A stretch of 13,645 nt of DNA from Candidatus Jidaibacter sp. (GCA_021298045.1 JAJTHY010000019.1:1-13645), one strand, 5' to 3'. Positions 1-6,469 are shown, numbered from the stretch's first letter. Notes: generated by a model from the letters alone, not told the origin. Program-made: numbers and translations.

Positions 1-598
1 TGCATTTAAAGCAGGACAAGATATTCATGCAATTACTGCAAGCCAAATGTTTGGTGTACCGGTTGAAGAGGTGGACTCTGCAATGCGTAGGCAGGCTAAA
101 ACAATTAACTTTGGTATAATTTATGGTATTAGCGCTTTTGGGCTTGCAGATAGATTAGACATTTCTAAAGATCGCGCTAAAACTTATATAGAACAATACT
201 TCAAGCAGTATCCTGGGATTAAAGCTTATATGGATGCCACCACTGAATTTGCACATAAACATGGCTATGTTTTAAGCATTTTTGGGCGCAAGTGCTTAAT
301 TAAAGGTATTGGGGATCGTAATTTTAATGTACGTAGCTTTGCAGAGCGAGCGGCTATAAATGCTCCTTTACAAGCAAGTAGCGCAGATATAATTAAAAAA
401 GCTATGACTGAGCTACCGGAAAGTATCCGTAAACATATGATTTTACAAATACATGATGAGCTACTGTTTGATGTGCCCGAAGCTGAAGTGGAAAAGGCAT
501 CAAGAATAATAAAGCAAACCATGGAAGCAGCAGTAAGTTTAAGTGTGCCATTAACTGCAGAAATTAAGGTAGGTAATAATTGGGTAGAGGCTCACTAA
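1..598 (+). CDS. polA: DNA polymerase I, C-terminal polymerase domain (partial, 5' end outside window)
   Basis: This is the last 198 codons of a family A DNA polymerase; the reading frame is open from base 2, so the gene enters from the left edge. It fills gaps and removes primers during replication and repair. The first residues (DIHAITASQMFGV) match the conserved DIHA-TA segment of the palm/fingers. Motif B follows (RRQAKTINFGIIYG, with its Arg, Lys and Tyr-Gly), and motif C is QIHDELLFDVP, whose His-Asp-Glu supplies a catalytic metal-binding Asp. The protein ends VGNNWVEAH, close to the usual family terminus, so the 3' end is intact. Whether the 5' nuclease and 3'-5' exonuclease domains exist cannot be seen. 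It converges on comF with only 13 bp between stops and no obvious terminator hairpin. Confidence 0.97.
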   Translation, partial: AFKAGQDIHAITASQMFGVPVEEVDSAMRRQAKTINFGIIYGISAFGLADRLDISKDRAKTYIEQYFKQYPGIKAYMDATTEFAHKHGYVLSIFGRKCLIKGIGDRNFNVRSFAERAAINAPLQASSADIIKKAMTELPESIRKHMILQIHDELLFDVPEAEVEKASRIIKQTMEAAVSLSVPLTAEIKVGNNWVEAH

Positions 599-611
599 TG
601 TAGCTATGGTA

Positions 612-1340
612 TTAGTAAGTTCTCGCAGCTGTTAGCACAATAATTTTCTTGGCCCCAAATTGCTTCAAAGTCTTAGCGCATTCGCTTGCAGTAGCACCGG
701 TTGTAAGCACATCATCAACCAAAACTATTGATTTGTTCCTAATCAAAGAATCGTCGCTAACCGAAAAAGCACCTAGCAAATTACGAGCTCTCTCTAACCT
801 ATTTAGACCCATTTGGTTAACGCTTGGTCTTAATTTTATTAATGCGTCAACTTCTAGTTTCACACCTGAGAGCTTACTTATATTCCGGGCTATTAAAGTT
901 GCGTGATTATACTTTCTTCTCTGCACCCTGGTTTTATGCATAGGTACTGGAATTACCACATCTGCTTGTTCCAGCAGCTGCCCACTTTGGTTATACATCA
1001 TATGCGCAAAACTTTTTGCATATCCAGTTTTGTCATTAAATTTAAAGTCATGAATTAATTTTTTGGTGAAATCATCATATCGAAATACAGAAATACAAAC
1101 ATCAAACTTTGGTGGGTGTGAAACGCACTTATAGCATCGTCTTCCAAGATAATCCACGGGTAAAGGAATAGAGCACTTCTCACAACACGGTTTTCCTATA
1201 AACTCTACCTTACTCCAGCATTTTTGGCAGAAACTATGGGCAGAATCAACCTTTTGGTTGCAGGAAATGCATTGCAATGGATATAATATATCCATCAGTT
1301 TACCAGCAATTTTTTGTAAGTTATTTTTCAAATGCAACAT
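612..1340 (-). CDS. comF: ComF/GntX family phosphoribosyltransferase-like protein
   Basis: A 242-aa ComF-family protein. The N-terminus has four CxxC-type pairs (CISC, CQKC, CEKC, CYKC at about residues 24-72) that would form zinc ribbons. The C-terminus is a type I phosphoribosyltransferase fold with the PRPP motif IVLVDDVLTTGAT at about 205-217. In competent bacteria ComF acts in cytoplasmic handling of incoming single-stranded DNA; its biochemical role elsewhere is unsettled. The frame extends to 1382, but I prefer the ATG at 1340. A good minus-strand promoter (1382-1410) would start transcription near 1375, excluding the longer form, and the family usually begins close to the [DL]-P-C-C segment. 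ATG 1295 (MDILYPLQC) is a shorter alternative. No start has a strong Shine-Dalgarno. The gene lies head to head with the methyltransferase at 1332, and the two starts overlap by 9 bp. Confidence 0.92.
   Translation of the reverse strand: MLHLKNNLQKIAGKLMDILYPLQCISCNQKVDSAHSFCQKCWSKVEFIGKPCCEKCSIPLPVDYLGRRCYKCVSHPPKFDVCISVFRYDDFTKKLIHDFKFNDKTGYAKSFAHMMYNQSGQLLEQADVVIPVPMHKTRVQRRKYNHATLIARNISKLSGVKLEVDALIKLRPSVNQMGLNRLERARNLLGAFSVSDDSLIRNKSIVLVDDVLTTGATASECAKTLKQFGAKKIIVLTAARTY
1282..1287 (+). promoter_or_regulatory. Putative -10 box for the methyltransferase gene
   Basis: A perfect TATAAT lies about 45 bp before the methyltransferase ATG at 1332, inside the 5' part of comF. The best -35 candidate (TTGCAG, 1258-1263, 18-bp spacer) is weak, so this is a tentative call. 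Confidence 0.3.
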
Positions 1341-2060
1341 GAGACAAACATTATTTTTGACCAATCTTTTAATGAAGCGCAATTAAAGCGTCATGCAGAG
1401 AGTTTTTCAAGTGATATAATAGTCCGTAATACTTCTGACATAATTTTAGAGGAAATTAATTTATTGAAGGAAGTGCATAAACGAAGTTTTGCAAAAGTAG
1501 GGGCTATTAATTTTTTCCCTAGCGCTCCAATGGCATATGAAGAATTTGACTGTGCACATAAATACGATTTGATCATTTCCAATTTAGTTCTCCATCATGA
1601 AAATGATTTGATTAAAACGCTGACATCGTACAAGCAAAGTTTGAATGAAAATGGTGTTTTGCTGGCTACTATGTTTGGTGGATCAACTCTTAAGGAGTTG
1701 CGAAGAATTCTAGAGAAAACAGAATTGGAGTTAAAAGGGGGCGTATCTCCTAGAGTAATCCCCATGATAGATGTAAAAGATGCGGGTCGCTTAATGCAAA
1801 TGGCAAAATTTAGTCAGGTTGTTGCAACAATTGACGAAATTGTCGTTATGTATAAAAACTTCAGAGATATGATAAACCATCCCAGAAAAATAGGGCAAAG
1901 CAATTGTATGCATTTACGCAATAAATTATATCTGGGAAAAAACTTTTTGAAGGCAGCAGGAACTCACGCTCAGGTATACTTTGGAGAGGAAGATTTCAGC
2001 AGTAGCTTTGATATCATAAGTTTAACAGGTGCCAATACTTCGCCTTTATTTTCTAGCTGA
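1332..2060 (+). CDS. NDUFAF5-like class I methyltransferase homologue with apparent loss of the SAM-binding motif
   Basis: A 242-aa protein matching the alphaproteobacterial family related to NDUFAF5 (mitochondrial complex I assembly factor 5) and BioC. The C-terminal two thirds fit well: YDLIISNLVLHHENDL at about 78-93, LLATMFGGSTLKELR at 110-124, GGVSPRVIPMIDVKDAG at 136-152, and a terminal FDIISLTG. The N-terminus (NIIFDQSFNEAQLKRHA) resembles the usual IFDR-start. Between residues about 36 and 78, where family members carry the LDLG-x-G SAM-binding motif I followed by an acidic beta-2 residue, only about 43 residues are present instead of my expectation of roughly 70-75, and no GxG is visible. 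No stop or frameshift interrupts the frame. It may be an inactive or repurposed relative. It starts at an ATG without a clear Shine-Dalgarno and converges on pgi with a 17-bp gap. Confidence 0.82.
   Translation: MQHETNIIFDQSFNEAQLKRHAESFSSDIIVRNTSDIILEEINLLKEVHKRSFAKVGAINFFPSAPMAYEEFDCAHKYDLIISNLVLHHENDLIKTLTSYKQSLNENGVLLATMFGGSTLKELRRILEKTELELKGGVSPRVIPMIDVKDAGRLMQMAKFSQVVATIDEIVVMYKNFRDMINHPRKIGQSNCMHLRNKLYLGKNFLKAAGTHAQVYFGEEDFSSSFDIISLTGANTSPLFSS
1382..1410 (-). promoter_or_regulatory. Putative sigma-70 promoter for comF
   Basis: Minus strand: TTGAAA (1410-1405), a 17-bp spacer, then TTTAAT (1387-1382); each box is 5/6 to consensus. The predicted start of transcription near 1375 leaves a leader of about 35 nt before the comF ATG at 1340. 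It lies inside the coding region of the opposing methyltransferase gene. Confidence 0.45.
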
Positions 2061-2077
2061 CTTTTGAAAAATTCTTA

Positions 2078-3316
2078 TCAAGAAGACAATAGTCGCTTGG
2101 CCTCTATTTTTATTGCTTCAACGCCTGGTTGGTCAAAGGGATCGATTTCAAGTAATAACCCTAAAAATATTACTTCTATTGAACAGTGCATAATCAGGGA
2201 TCCCAAGCTCTCTTCATTAAATTCATCTAATTCAATAGTGCGTACTGGCCTGCCTTTATCTATTAGAGCTTTAGTTGTGGCATCAAACATAGCTTTATGC
2301 ACAGTGCCCAAAGATTTTGCATTCAAAAAATGCCCGCCTGGTACCAAGCCCGCATCGACTATGGCTTTGCGGGTTGTTTCTGCGGCCTTAGTGTGTATAA
2401 GGGTATATAGTTTGTCCTCAGGGCCATCCAAATAAAGTTGCATGGTGGAATGTTGCTCTTGCGGAGCTACTCCATTCATTGGATTGTACCCATTAGAGTT
2501 TTTCCCTAAGGACTCCGATATGATCTGAGCATACCAATCCAAAAAAGCTTTTAAGTTATGATCATAAGAAAGGGTGACCAAATTAGGTTTCTTGATGGTT
2601 AAAATATCTAATGCAGCAATGGCGGGAAGGGACTTTTGTTTATTGTTCCAAAATGCATCGGCTACTTTATTAGCACCCTCATTAAAGGCGTCCAAATCCA
2701 ATCCCATCAGCATAGCAGGTAATATTGCAGAATTTGAAAAACAAGAGAACCTACCACCTATACCAGAGTTATATTCTAACACCGGCGCATCAAAACTCTC
2801 AGCGATTTTACGAAGCGTGTTTCCTGTTAAGCTTGTGCAGAAGAAGAAATTATTTTTATATTCCAGCCCGCTCTTTTTGAATTCATTAACAAAGGCGCCT
2901 AACATACTTATAGTTTCGGAAGTCTCGCCAGAATTACTGGTAACTATAAATGCTGTTTTGGCCAAATCTAATTGCCTCCTAATTTCCATAAAATAGGTGG
3001 GGTCTGTAGTATTGATGAAATAAATTTCTTTGCCGTCATTTTTGTGATGCAAAGAAGCCATCATCTTTGGATTGAGTATAGCTCCCCCCATGCCAATATA
3101 AACGTATACGTCAAAATTTTCTTGTATCGTTTTAACCATCTCTTTGCATGCTAAGGCCGCAGGCTCTAGATTATGTTTATGGATTACTTTGTAAAATGGC
3201 GTTTGCGAATTGGTGGTTTCTAAAAAGCTAAAGACTTTTGCAACTTTGTTTTCAAGAGCCTTTCCATGCTCATCAATTCTAGAGGATTTGCAAAAAGCGT
3301 TGTTATATTTATACAT
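2078..3316 (-). CDS. pgi: Glucose-6-phosphate isomerase, short form
   Basis: A 412-aa phosphoglucose isomerase interconverting glucose-6-phosphate and fructose-6-phosphate in the cytoplasm. SIS-fold signatures are present: YVYIGMGGA near 73-81, the phosphate-binding TSNSGETSET, and the hallmark GIGGRFSCFSNSAILPA. The QEQHS segment holds the ring-opening His, and the terminal NPFDQPGVE-type segment appears as IDPFDQPGVEAIK with the conserved Lys. The signature Lys of the usual SKSGxTxET is Asn here. It is shorter than the roughly 550-aa E. coli type and the roughly 450-aa Bacillus type. The frame reaches a TTG at 3328, but the ATG at 3316 is preferred: GAGGA sits 5 nt upstream of it and overlaps the stop of the dgt-like gene, so the two are likely translationally coupled. 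Confidence 0.92.
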   Translation of the reverse strand: MYKYNNAFCKSSRIDEHGKALENKVAKVFSFLETTNSQTPFYKVIHKHNLEPAALACKEMVKTIQENFDVYVYIGMGGAILNPKMMASLHHKNDGKEIYFINTTDPTYFMEIRRQLDLAKTAFIVTSNSGETSETISMLGAFVNEFKKSGLEYKNNFFFCTSLTGNTLRKIAESFDAPVLEYNSGIGGRFSCFSNSAILPAMLMGLDLDAFNEGANKVADAFWNNKQKSLPAIAALDILTIKKPNLVTLSYDHNLKAFLDWYAQIISESLGKNSNGYNPMNGVAPQEQHSTMQLYLDGPEDKLYTLIHTKAAETTRKAIVDAGLVPGGHFLNAKSLGTVHKAMFDATTKALIDKGRPVRTIELDEFNEESLGSLIMHCSIEVIFLGLLLEIDPFDQPGVEAIKIEAKRLLSS

Positions 3317-3326
3317 ATGTTTCCTC
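3317..3326 (-). promoter_or_regulatory. Shine-Dalgarno of pgi overlapping the dgt stop codon
   Basis: Minus strand GAGGA (3326-3322) with a 5-nt spacer before ATG 3316. The upstream gene's TGA (3327-3325) overlaps this box. This fixes the pgi start at 3316 rather than the TTG at 3328 and implies coupled translation. Confidence 0.7.
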
Positions 3327-4473
3327 AAAATAAAGTAGGATCAAAAAGACTTGAATATTCTTTTATCGCAAATCTATCTGTCATACCTGCGATATAGTCT
3401 ATTACATAAGGAGCGATTTCATTTTTTTTGGATGAATCATGTATGCGTCCATACCACTCAGTCGGTAGGCAATTTGGATTATTTATATAATGTTCAAAAA
3501 GCTGCATAATCAAAACCTTAGTTTTAGCTGTCATTCGGTTTACTCTATAATTACGATAAACTCTTTCCATTAAAAAGTCTTTTATTTTATCTTTGGCAGC
3601 ATTTATACTTTGTGAAAAAGTAACTATTGGCAAACTTGTAGAAATTACTTCTTGGTAATTTTTTATGTTGGTTAACTTTAAATTATCAAGCGTTTGGATG
3701 ACTAAGTCATTCATCATGAACTCACTGAGCTTTTTAATAAGCTCGTGTTTTATTTTGTCTTTATCACTACTTTGCTTTGTAAGCTCTTTTAAAATTTCAG
3801 ATACAATTGGCAGCTCTTGCATCTCTTCCAACTTAAACATATTCGCCCTTAAGCCATCGTCTATATCATGGTTTATATAGGCTATATCATCAGACAACGC
3901 TGCGCATTGCGCCTCTAATGAGGGCTGAGTATGGAAGTTTATGCCTAAATTATTTAAAAGATCCGCAAGCATTAGATAAGACTTTGAGTTTTTATCTGCT
4001 ACCAATGGCCCGTTATGTTTGGCAATGCCTTCTAAAGCTTCAATGCTAAGGTTTAATCCATCAAAGCCTATATACTTTTGCTCCAACTTTACTAAAATTT
4101 TTATTGTGTGCGCGTTATGATCAAATCCACCATAGTCTTTAGCTGCAATATTTAAAGCTTCTTCTCCAGCATGGCCAAATGGTGGATGACCAATATCATG
4201 GGACAAAGCAACTGCTGCAGCTAAGTCCTCATTAAGCTTCAACCGGTGTGCTATAGTGCGAGCTATTTGAGCAACTTCTATACTATGAGTTAACCTGGTG
4301 CGATAGTGATCTCCCACATGATTGACGAAAACCTGAGTTTTATATTCTAGGCGCCTGAATGCGGAGGAGTGAATTATTTTTTCGCAGTCTTTCAAGAAAA
4401 TCTCGCTTGGGTCCTCATCCTCAGAAAAAAGCCTGCCTTTGCTCGCTAGTGGACTACAAGCATAGAAAGTCAT
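3325..4473 (-). CDS. dgt: dGTPase-like HD-domain deoxynucleotide triphosphohydrolase
   Basis: A 382-aa HD-superfamily protein of the dGTPase-like family that hydrolyses dNTPs to the deoxynucleoside and tripolyphosphate, affecting dNTP pools. The N-terminal YACSPLASKGRLF and IIHSSAFRRLEYKTQVF segments are typical of alphaproteobacterial members. The metal site is visible: H63 in RLTHSIEVAQIAR, H92-D93 in SHDIGHPPFGH, H119 in GGFDHNAH, and an Asp in LSDDIAY near 195. The length is about normal for this family. The frame extends to a TTG at 4485, but ATG 4473 has GAGA 6 nt upstream and is preferred. A strong promoter lies immediately upstream (4501-4528). It is the first gene of an operon with pgi; an unusual pairing whose logic is not evident. 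Confidence 0.92.
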   Translation of the reverse strand: MTFYACSPLASKGRLFSEDEDPSEIFLKDCEKIIHSSAFRRLEYKTQVFVNHVGDHYRTRLTHSIEVAQIARTIAHRLKLNEDLAAAVALSHDIGHPPFGHAGEEALNIAAKDYGGFDHNAHTIKILVKLEQKYIGFDGLNLSIEALEGIAKHNGPLVADKNSKSYLMLADLLNNLGINFHTQPSLEAQCAALSDDIAYINHDIDDGLRANMFKLEEMQELPIVSEILKELTKQSSDKDKIKHELIKKLSEFMMNDLVIQTLDNLKLTNIKNYQEVISTSLPIVTFSQSINAAKDKIKDFLMERVYRNYRVNRMTAKTKVLIMQLFEHYINNPNCLPTEWYGRIHDSSKKNEIAPYVIDYIAGMTDRFAIKEYSSLFDPTLF

Positions 4474-4500
4474 AAAAATTCTCAAATCTATATATTCTCT

Positions 4501-4528
4501 ATAGTAACAGTTGCTGTACTGCTGTCAA
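4501..4528 (-). promoter_or_regulatory. Sigma-70 promoter of the dgt-pgi operon
   Basis: Minus strand: a perfect -35 TTGACA (4528-4523), a 16-bp spacer, then TACTAT (4506-4501, 4/6). Transcription would start near 4494, about 20 nt before the dgt ATG at 4473, leaving room for the GAGA ribosome-binding site. Confidence 0.6.
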
Positions 4529-4610
4529 CGTTCAAAAGCTGGATTTTATGTCGTGTACAGGGCAGCCGCATTAAAAATTCAGATAAGCGGATTTTGAAGG
4601 ATGTCTATTA

Positions 4611-4639
4611 TTTACACATGCTCCCAAAGTAAATAGTAT
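4611..4639 (+). promoter_or_regulatory. Putative promoter of the Rpn-family nuclease gene
   Basis: Plus strand: TTTACA (4611-4616, 5/6), a 17-bp spacer, TAGTAT (4634-4639, 4/6). Predicted transcription begins near 4646. That would make the upstream TTG/ATG at 4643/4646 effectively leaderless and favours ATG 4700 as the translation start. Confidence 0.45.
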
Positions 4640-4699
4640 TATTTGATGATTTCTCAAAGGGATTATGGTAGTATAGGTATATTAGAAACGAGTACAAAA

Positions 4700-5653
4700 A
4701 TGCCTATAACAAGATATTTAAATCCCAGAAATGATCTAGCTTTTAAAAAGATATTTGGCACAGAAAAGAACAGAGACGTGCTGATTCCTTTTCTTAATGA
4801 GTTACTAGGAAAAAGGGGGCAAGAAGAGATAAAAGATGTCAGTTTTTTAAACACTTCTTTACAGCCCGAGATATCATCTAAAAAGCAAAGCATAGTGGAT
4901 GTTTTATGCAAAGATATGGCGGGTGCGCAGTACATAGTAGAAATGCAAGTTGCAAAAGTTGGAGGCTTTGAAAAAAGGGCGCAATATTATGCTTCCAAGG
5001 TTTATAGCAACCAAGCAGAAAGCGGCGGTGATTATTCAAATTTGAAGGAGGTCATATTCTTAGCGATAACCGATTTTCTGATGTTTCCAGACAAACCTGG
5101 ATATAAATCAGACCATATAATCCTGGATAAAGAAAGCGGTGAGCACGACCTGAAAGATCTATATTTTACTTTTATAGAGCTACCAAAGTTTAAAAAGGAA
5201 AAGATAGAAGAATTAAGCACAATGGAAGAAAAATGGTGCTACTTCTTTAAACATGCTGATGAACCAGATAACATACGCAAACTAATAGAAAACAGCGATG
5301 AAGTGATAAAAAAGGCGTACGACATATTAGAGGCGCACAATTGGTCGGAAGAAGAGCTACAAATATATGATGAATTTGAAAAAGTAGCGTGGGACGCAAA
5401 AGCCAGAGAGTCTTATGTGCGCAAAGAAGCTATCGCTGAAGGCAGAGCTGAGGGTATTGCTAAAGGCAGAGCTGAGGGCATGGCTAAAGGCAGAGCTGAG
5501 GGCAGAGCTGAGGGCAGAGCTGAAGGCAGAGCTGAGGGCATGGCTGAAGGTAGAGCTGAGATGGCGCAAAGGATGTTATCTAAAGGTGTAGATATTAAAA
5601 TGATTGCAGATCTTACAGGGCTATCTGAAGATGAAATAAAGAAACTAAAATAA
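4700..5653 (+). CDS. Rpn-family PD-(D/E)XK recombination-promoting nuclease / putative transposase
   Basis: A 317-aa protein of the Rpn / 'PD-(D/E)XK nuclease family transposase' group; RpnA-type proteins are DNA endonucleases that raise recA-independent recombination. The diagnostic N-terminus RYLNPRNDLAFKKIFGTEKN is present. The nuclease core shows Asp67 (IVDVL) and then E81-M-Q83 (IVEMQ), the usual E-x-Q variant of this family, followed by EKRAQYYASKVYSNQ. A repetitive GRAEG/GMAKG tract (about residues 247-287) links the core to a C-terminal MLSKGVDIKMIADLTGLSEDEIKKLK segment, an HTH-like tail common in the family. The frame also allows TTG 4643 and ATG 4646, adding up to 19 residues, but ATG 4700 fits the family start and the promoter position. 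The ORF is intact, so it may still be active. It stands alone, bordered 3' by palindromic repeats. Confidence 0.9.
   Translation: MPITRYLNPRNDLAFKKIFGTEKNRDVLIPFLNELLGKRGQEEIKDVSFLNTSLQPEISSKKQSIVDVLCKDMAGAQYIVEMQVAKVGGFEKRAQYYASKVYSNQAESGGDYSNLKEVIFLAITDFLMFPDKPGYKSDHIILDKESGEHDLKDLYFTFIELPKFKKEKIEELSTMEEKWCYFFKHADEPDNIRKLIENSDEVIKKAYDILEAHNWSEEELQIYDEFEKVAWDAKARESYVRKEAIAEGRAEGIAKGRAEGMAKGRAEGRAEGRAEGRAEGMAEGRAEMAQRMLSKGVDIKMIADLTGLSEDEIKKLK
5435..5560 (+). repeat. In-frame 12-bp tandem repeat inside the Rpn-family gene
   Basis: About ten imperfect copies of a 12-bp unit (consensus GGCAGAGCTGAG, encoding GRAE), some varied to GGTATTGCTAAA or GGCATGGCTAAA (GIAK/GMAK). The unit is a multiple of three, so slippage would lengthen or shorten the protein without breaking the frame. 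The antisense reading also stays open but is only a by-product. Confidence 0.9.
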
Positions 5654-5714
5654 CGCGAATAATGGATAAAGATCTATGACAAGAGCATGTAATACAAAAG
5701 TAGGCAATAAACAG

Positions 5715-5794
5715 CGTCTTTGCGAAGGAGTGTAACGACTGAAGTAATCCATTCTTTTTCCTTATTTTTTCTGGGCTGCCACGTCGCAAAGATG
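5715..5794. repeat. REP-like imperfect inverted repeat
   Basis: CGTCTTTGCGA (5715-5725) is repeated in inverted form as TCGCAAAGATG (5784-5794), 10 of 11 positions pairing. The adjoining words (TGCGAAGGAGTGTAACGAC, then AGTAATCC, and on the other side CTGGGCTGCCACGTCGC) resemble a degenerate copy of the TTGCGAGGAG...GAAGCAATCC palindromes that I recall from many bacterial genomes, Rickettsiales included. Confidence 0.5.
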
Positions 5795-5815
5795 CTTCTC
5801 ACAGTGGTGTTCGGT

Positions 5816-5979
5816 ATATAGCCAGGCCGTTATAAAATGACCATCCTCATGCTTCGTCTTTTTAATAAATTTTCACCTATTTGCCCTTGAAATATATCAA
5901 TATTCCATCTGGAAAATAGGCGAAAATTTATGGAAAAATCCTTGATTTTCATAGTCATTTTATAACGGCTTGGATATAT
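5816..5979 (+). repeat. Long palindromic element, copy 1 (about 164 bp)
   Basis: Outer inverted arms 5816-5841 and 5954-5979 pair over 26 bp with two mismatches, including a perfect 16-bp core GCCGTTATAAAATGAC / GTCATTTTATAACGGC. A second inner pair, ATAAATTTTCACCTATTT (5865-5882) and AAATAGGCGAAAATTTAT (5914-5931), matches at 17 of 18 positions. The whole is a hairpin-forming, MITE-like or RPE-like unit. It is about 85-86% identical over some 107 bp (one gap) to the reverse complement of copy 2. Confidence 0.85.
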
Positions 5980-6012
5980 TTCAGCTGCTCAGACATTGTT
6001 TTGCAGTGCCTT

Positions 6013-6089
6013 ATACTAAATCCCAAAAATCATTGAGACAAAGGTGAATAATTTTGGGTAAATGCGAAGGGGAAAAAGGGCTTTAGTAT
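6013..6089. repeat. Small element with 12-bp terminal inverted repeats
   Basis: ATACTAAATCCC (6013-6024) and GGGCTTTAGTAT (6078-6089) are inverted repeats with one mismatch. The interior also contains CCCAAAA paired with TTTTGGG. It sits between the two longer palindromes and could be a separate miniature element or a simple hairpin. Confidence 0.45.
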
Positions 6090-6261
6090 TATCCATGACT
6101 CGGGTTAAAATAATCTTTTGAAGAGGTCATAGGATATAAAAATCTGATTTTTAAATTTCGCTCTCTGGTTGCCAAGTGGGCTTCTTTTAACAATACCAAA
6201 ACTCATATTTAACTATTCTTTGACAATGCCTCATTCATAATTTAGATATGATCAAACTTTT

Positions 6262-6424
6262 TATAGCTAAACTCTTATAAAATGGGTATGGACATCAAGA
6301 ATTTTCTCATAAATTTTTGCCTATTTTGCGCATGGAATATAGATATATTTCAAAGGCAAAATAGGTGAAAATTTATTGAAAAGGCGCAGCATTAGAGTAT
6401 CCCTTTTATGAGGGTTTATCTATA
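6262..6424 (-). repeat. Long palindromic element, copy 2 (about 163 bp), inverted relative to copy 1
   Basis: Ends are inverted: TATAGCTAAACTCTTATAAAA on the left pairs with the reverse complement of the right end, TATAGATAAACCCTCATAAAA; mismatches are mostly T/C changes that still allow G-U pairing in RNA. The inner arms ATAAATTTTTGCCTATTTTG and the inverted CAAAATAGGTGAAAATTTAT repeat those of copy 1. It lies 45 bp beyond the stop of the LRR gene, in its presumed 3' untranslated region. Confidence 0.83.
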
Positions 6425-6469
6425 GTGCGGTCGTTCTGATGTCGTGTATCAGCCTTTATGATTTTGAGA

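Larger units (their letters stand above)
5654..6469. other. Gene-free 816-bp intergenic region rich in palindromic elements
   Basis: No credible protein-coding or tRNA gene is visible on either strand between the convergent Rpn gene and the LRR gene. The region holds a REP-like inverted repeat (5715-5794), two related long palindromes (5816-5979 and 6262-6424) and a 77-bp element with 12-bp inverted ends (6013-6089). About 170 bp at 6090-6261 and the last 45 bp show nothing I can identify apart from a 15-bp near-palindrome at 6138-6152. Because both flanking genes end here, the hairpins may also serve as transcript ends. Confidence 0.75.

Noticed and set aside
1341..1382. N-terminal 14-residue extension of comF
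   Set aside because: The predicted promoter would begin transcription at about 1375, inside this extension, and ComF proteins usually begin near the zinc-ribbon segment.
2064..2435. Plus-strand open frame of 123 aa opposite pgi
   Set aside because: It is antisense to the conserved Pgi C-terminus and matches nothing; the same applies to the frame at 2574-2996.
4565..4589. Short hairpin CCGCATTA / TAAGCGG before the Rpn gene
   Set aside because: A 7-bp stem with a bulge and no U-tract is too weak to call a terminator or operator.
4643..4699. Upstream TTG/ATG starts for the Rpn-family gene
   Set aside because: The predicted transcription start is at about 4646 and family members begin close to the RYLNPRNDLAFKK segment, so ATG 4700 is more likely.
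5357..5569. Minus-strand open frame encoding a repetitive ALSSAFS protein
   Set aside because: It is the antisense of the 12-bp GRAE tandem repeat and stays open only because the repeat lacks stops in that frame.
5654..6469. Possible tRNA genes, CRISPR array or degraded transposase in the intergenic region
   Set aside because: I saw no TTCGAAT-type T-loop, no regularly spaced direct repeats and no recognisable transposase peptide in any frame; the structure is inverted repeats only.
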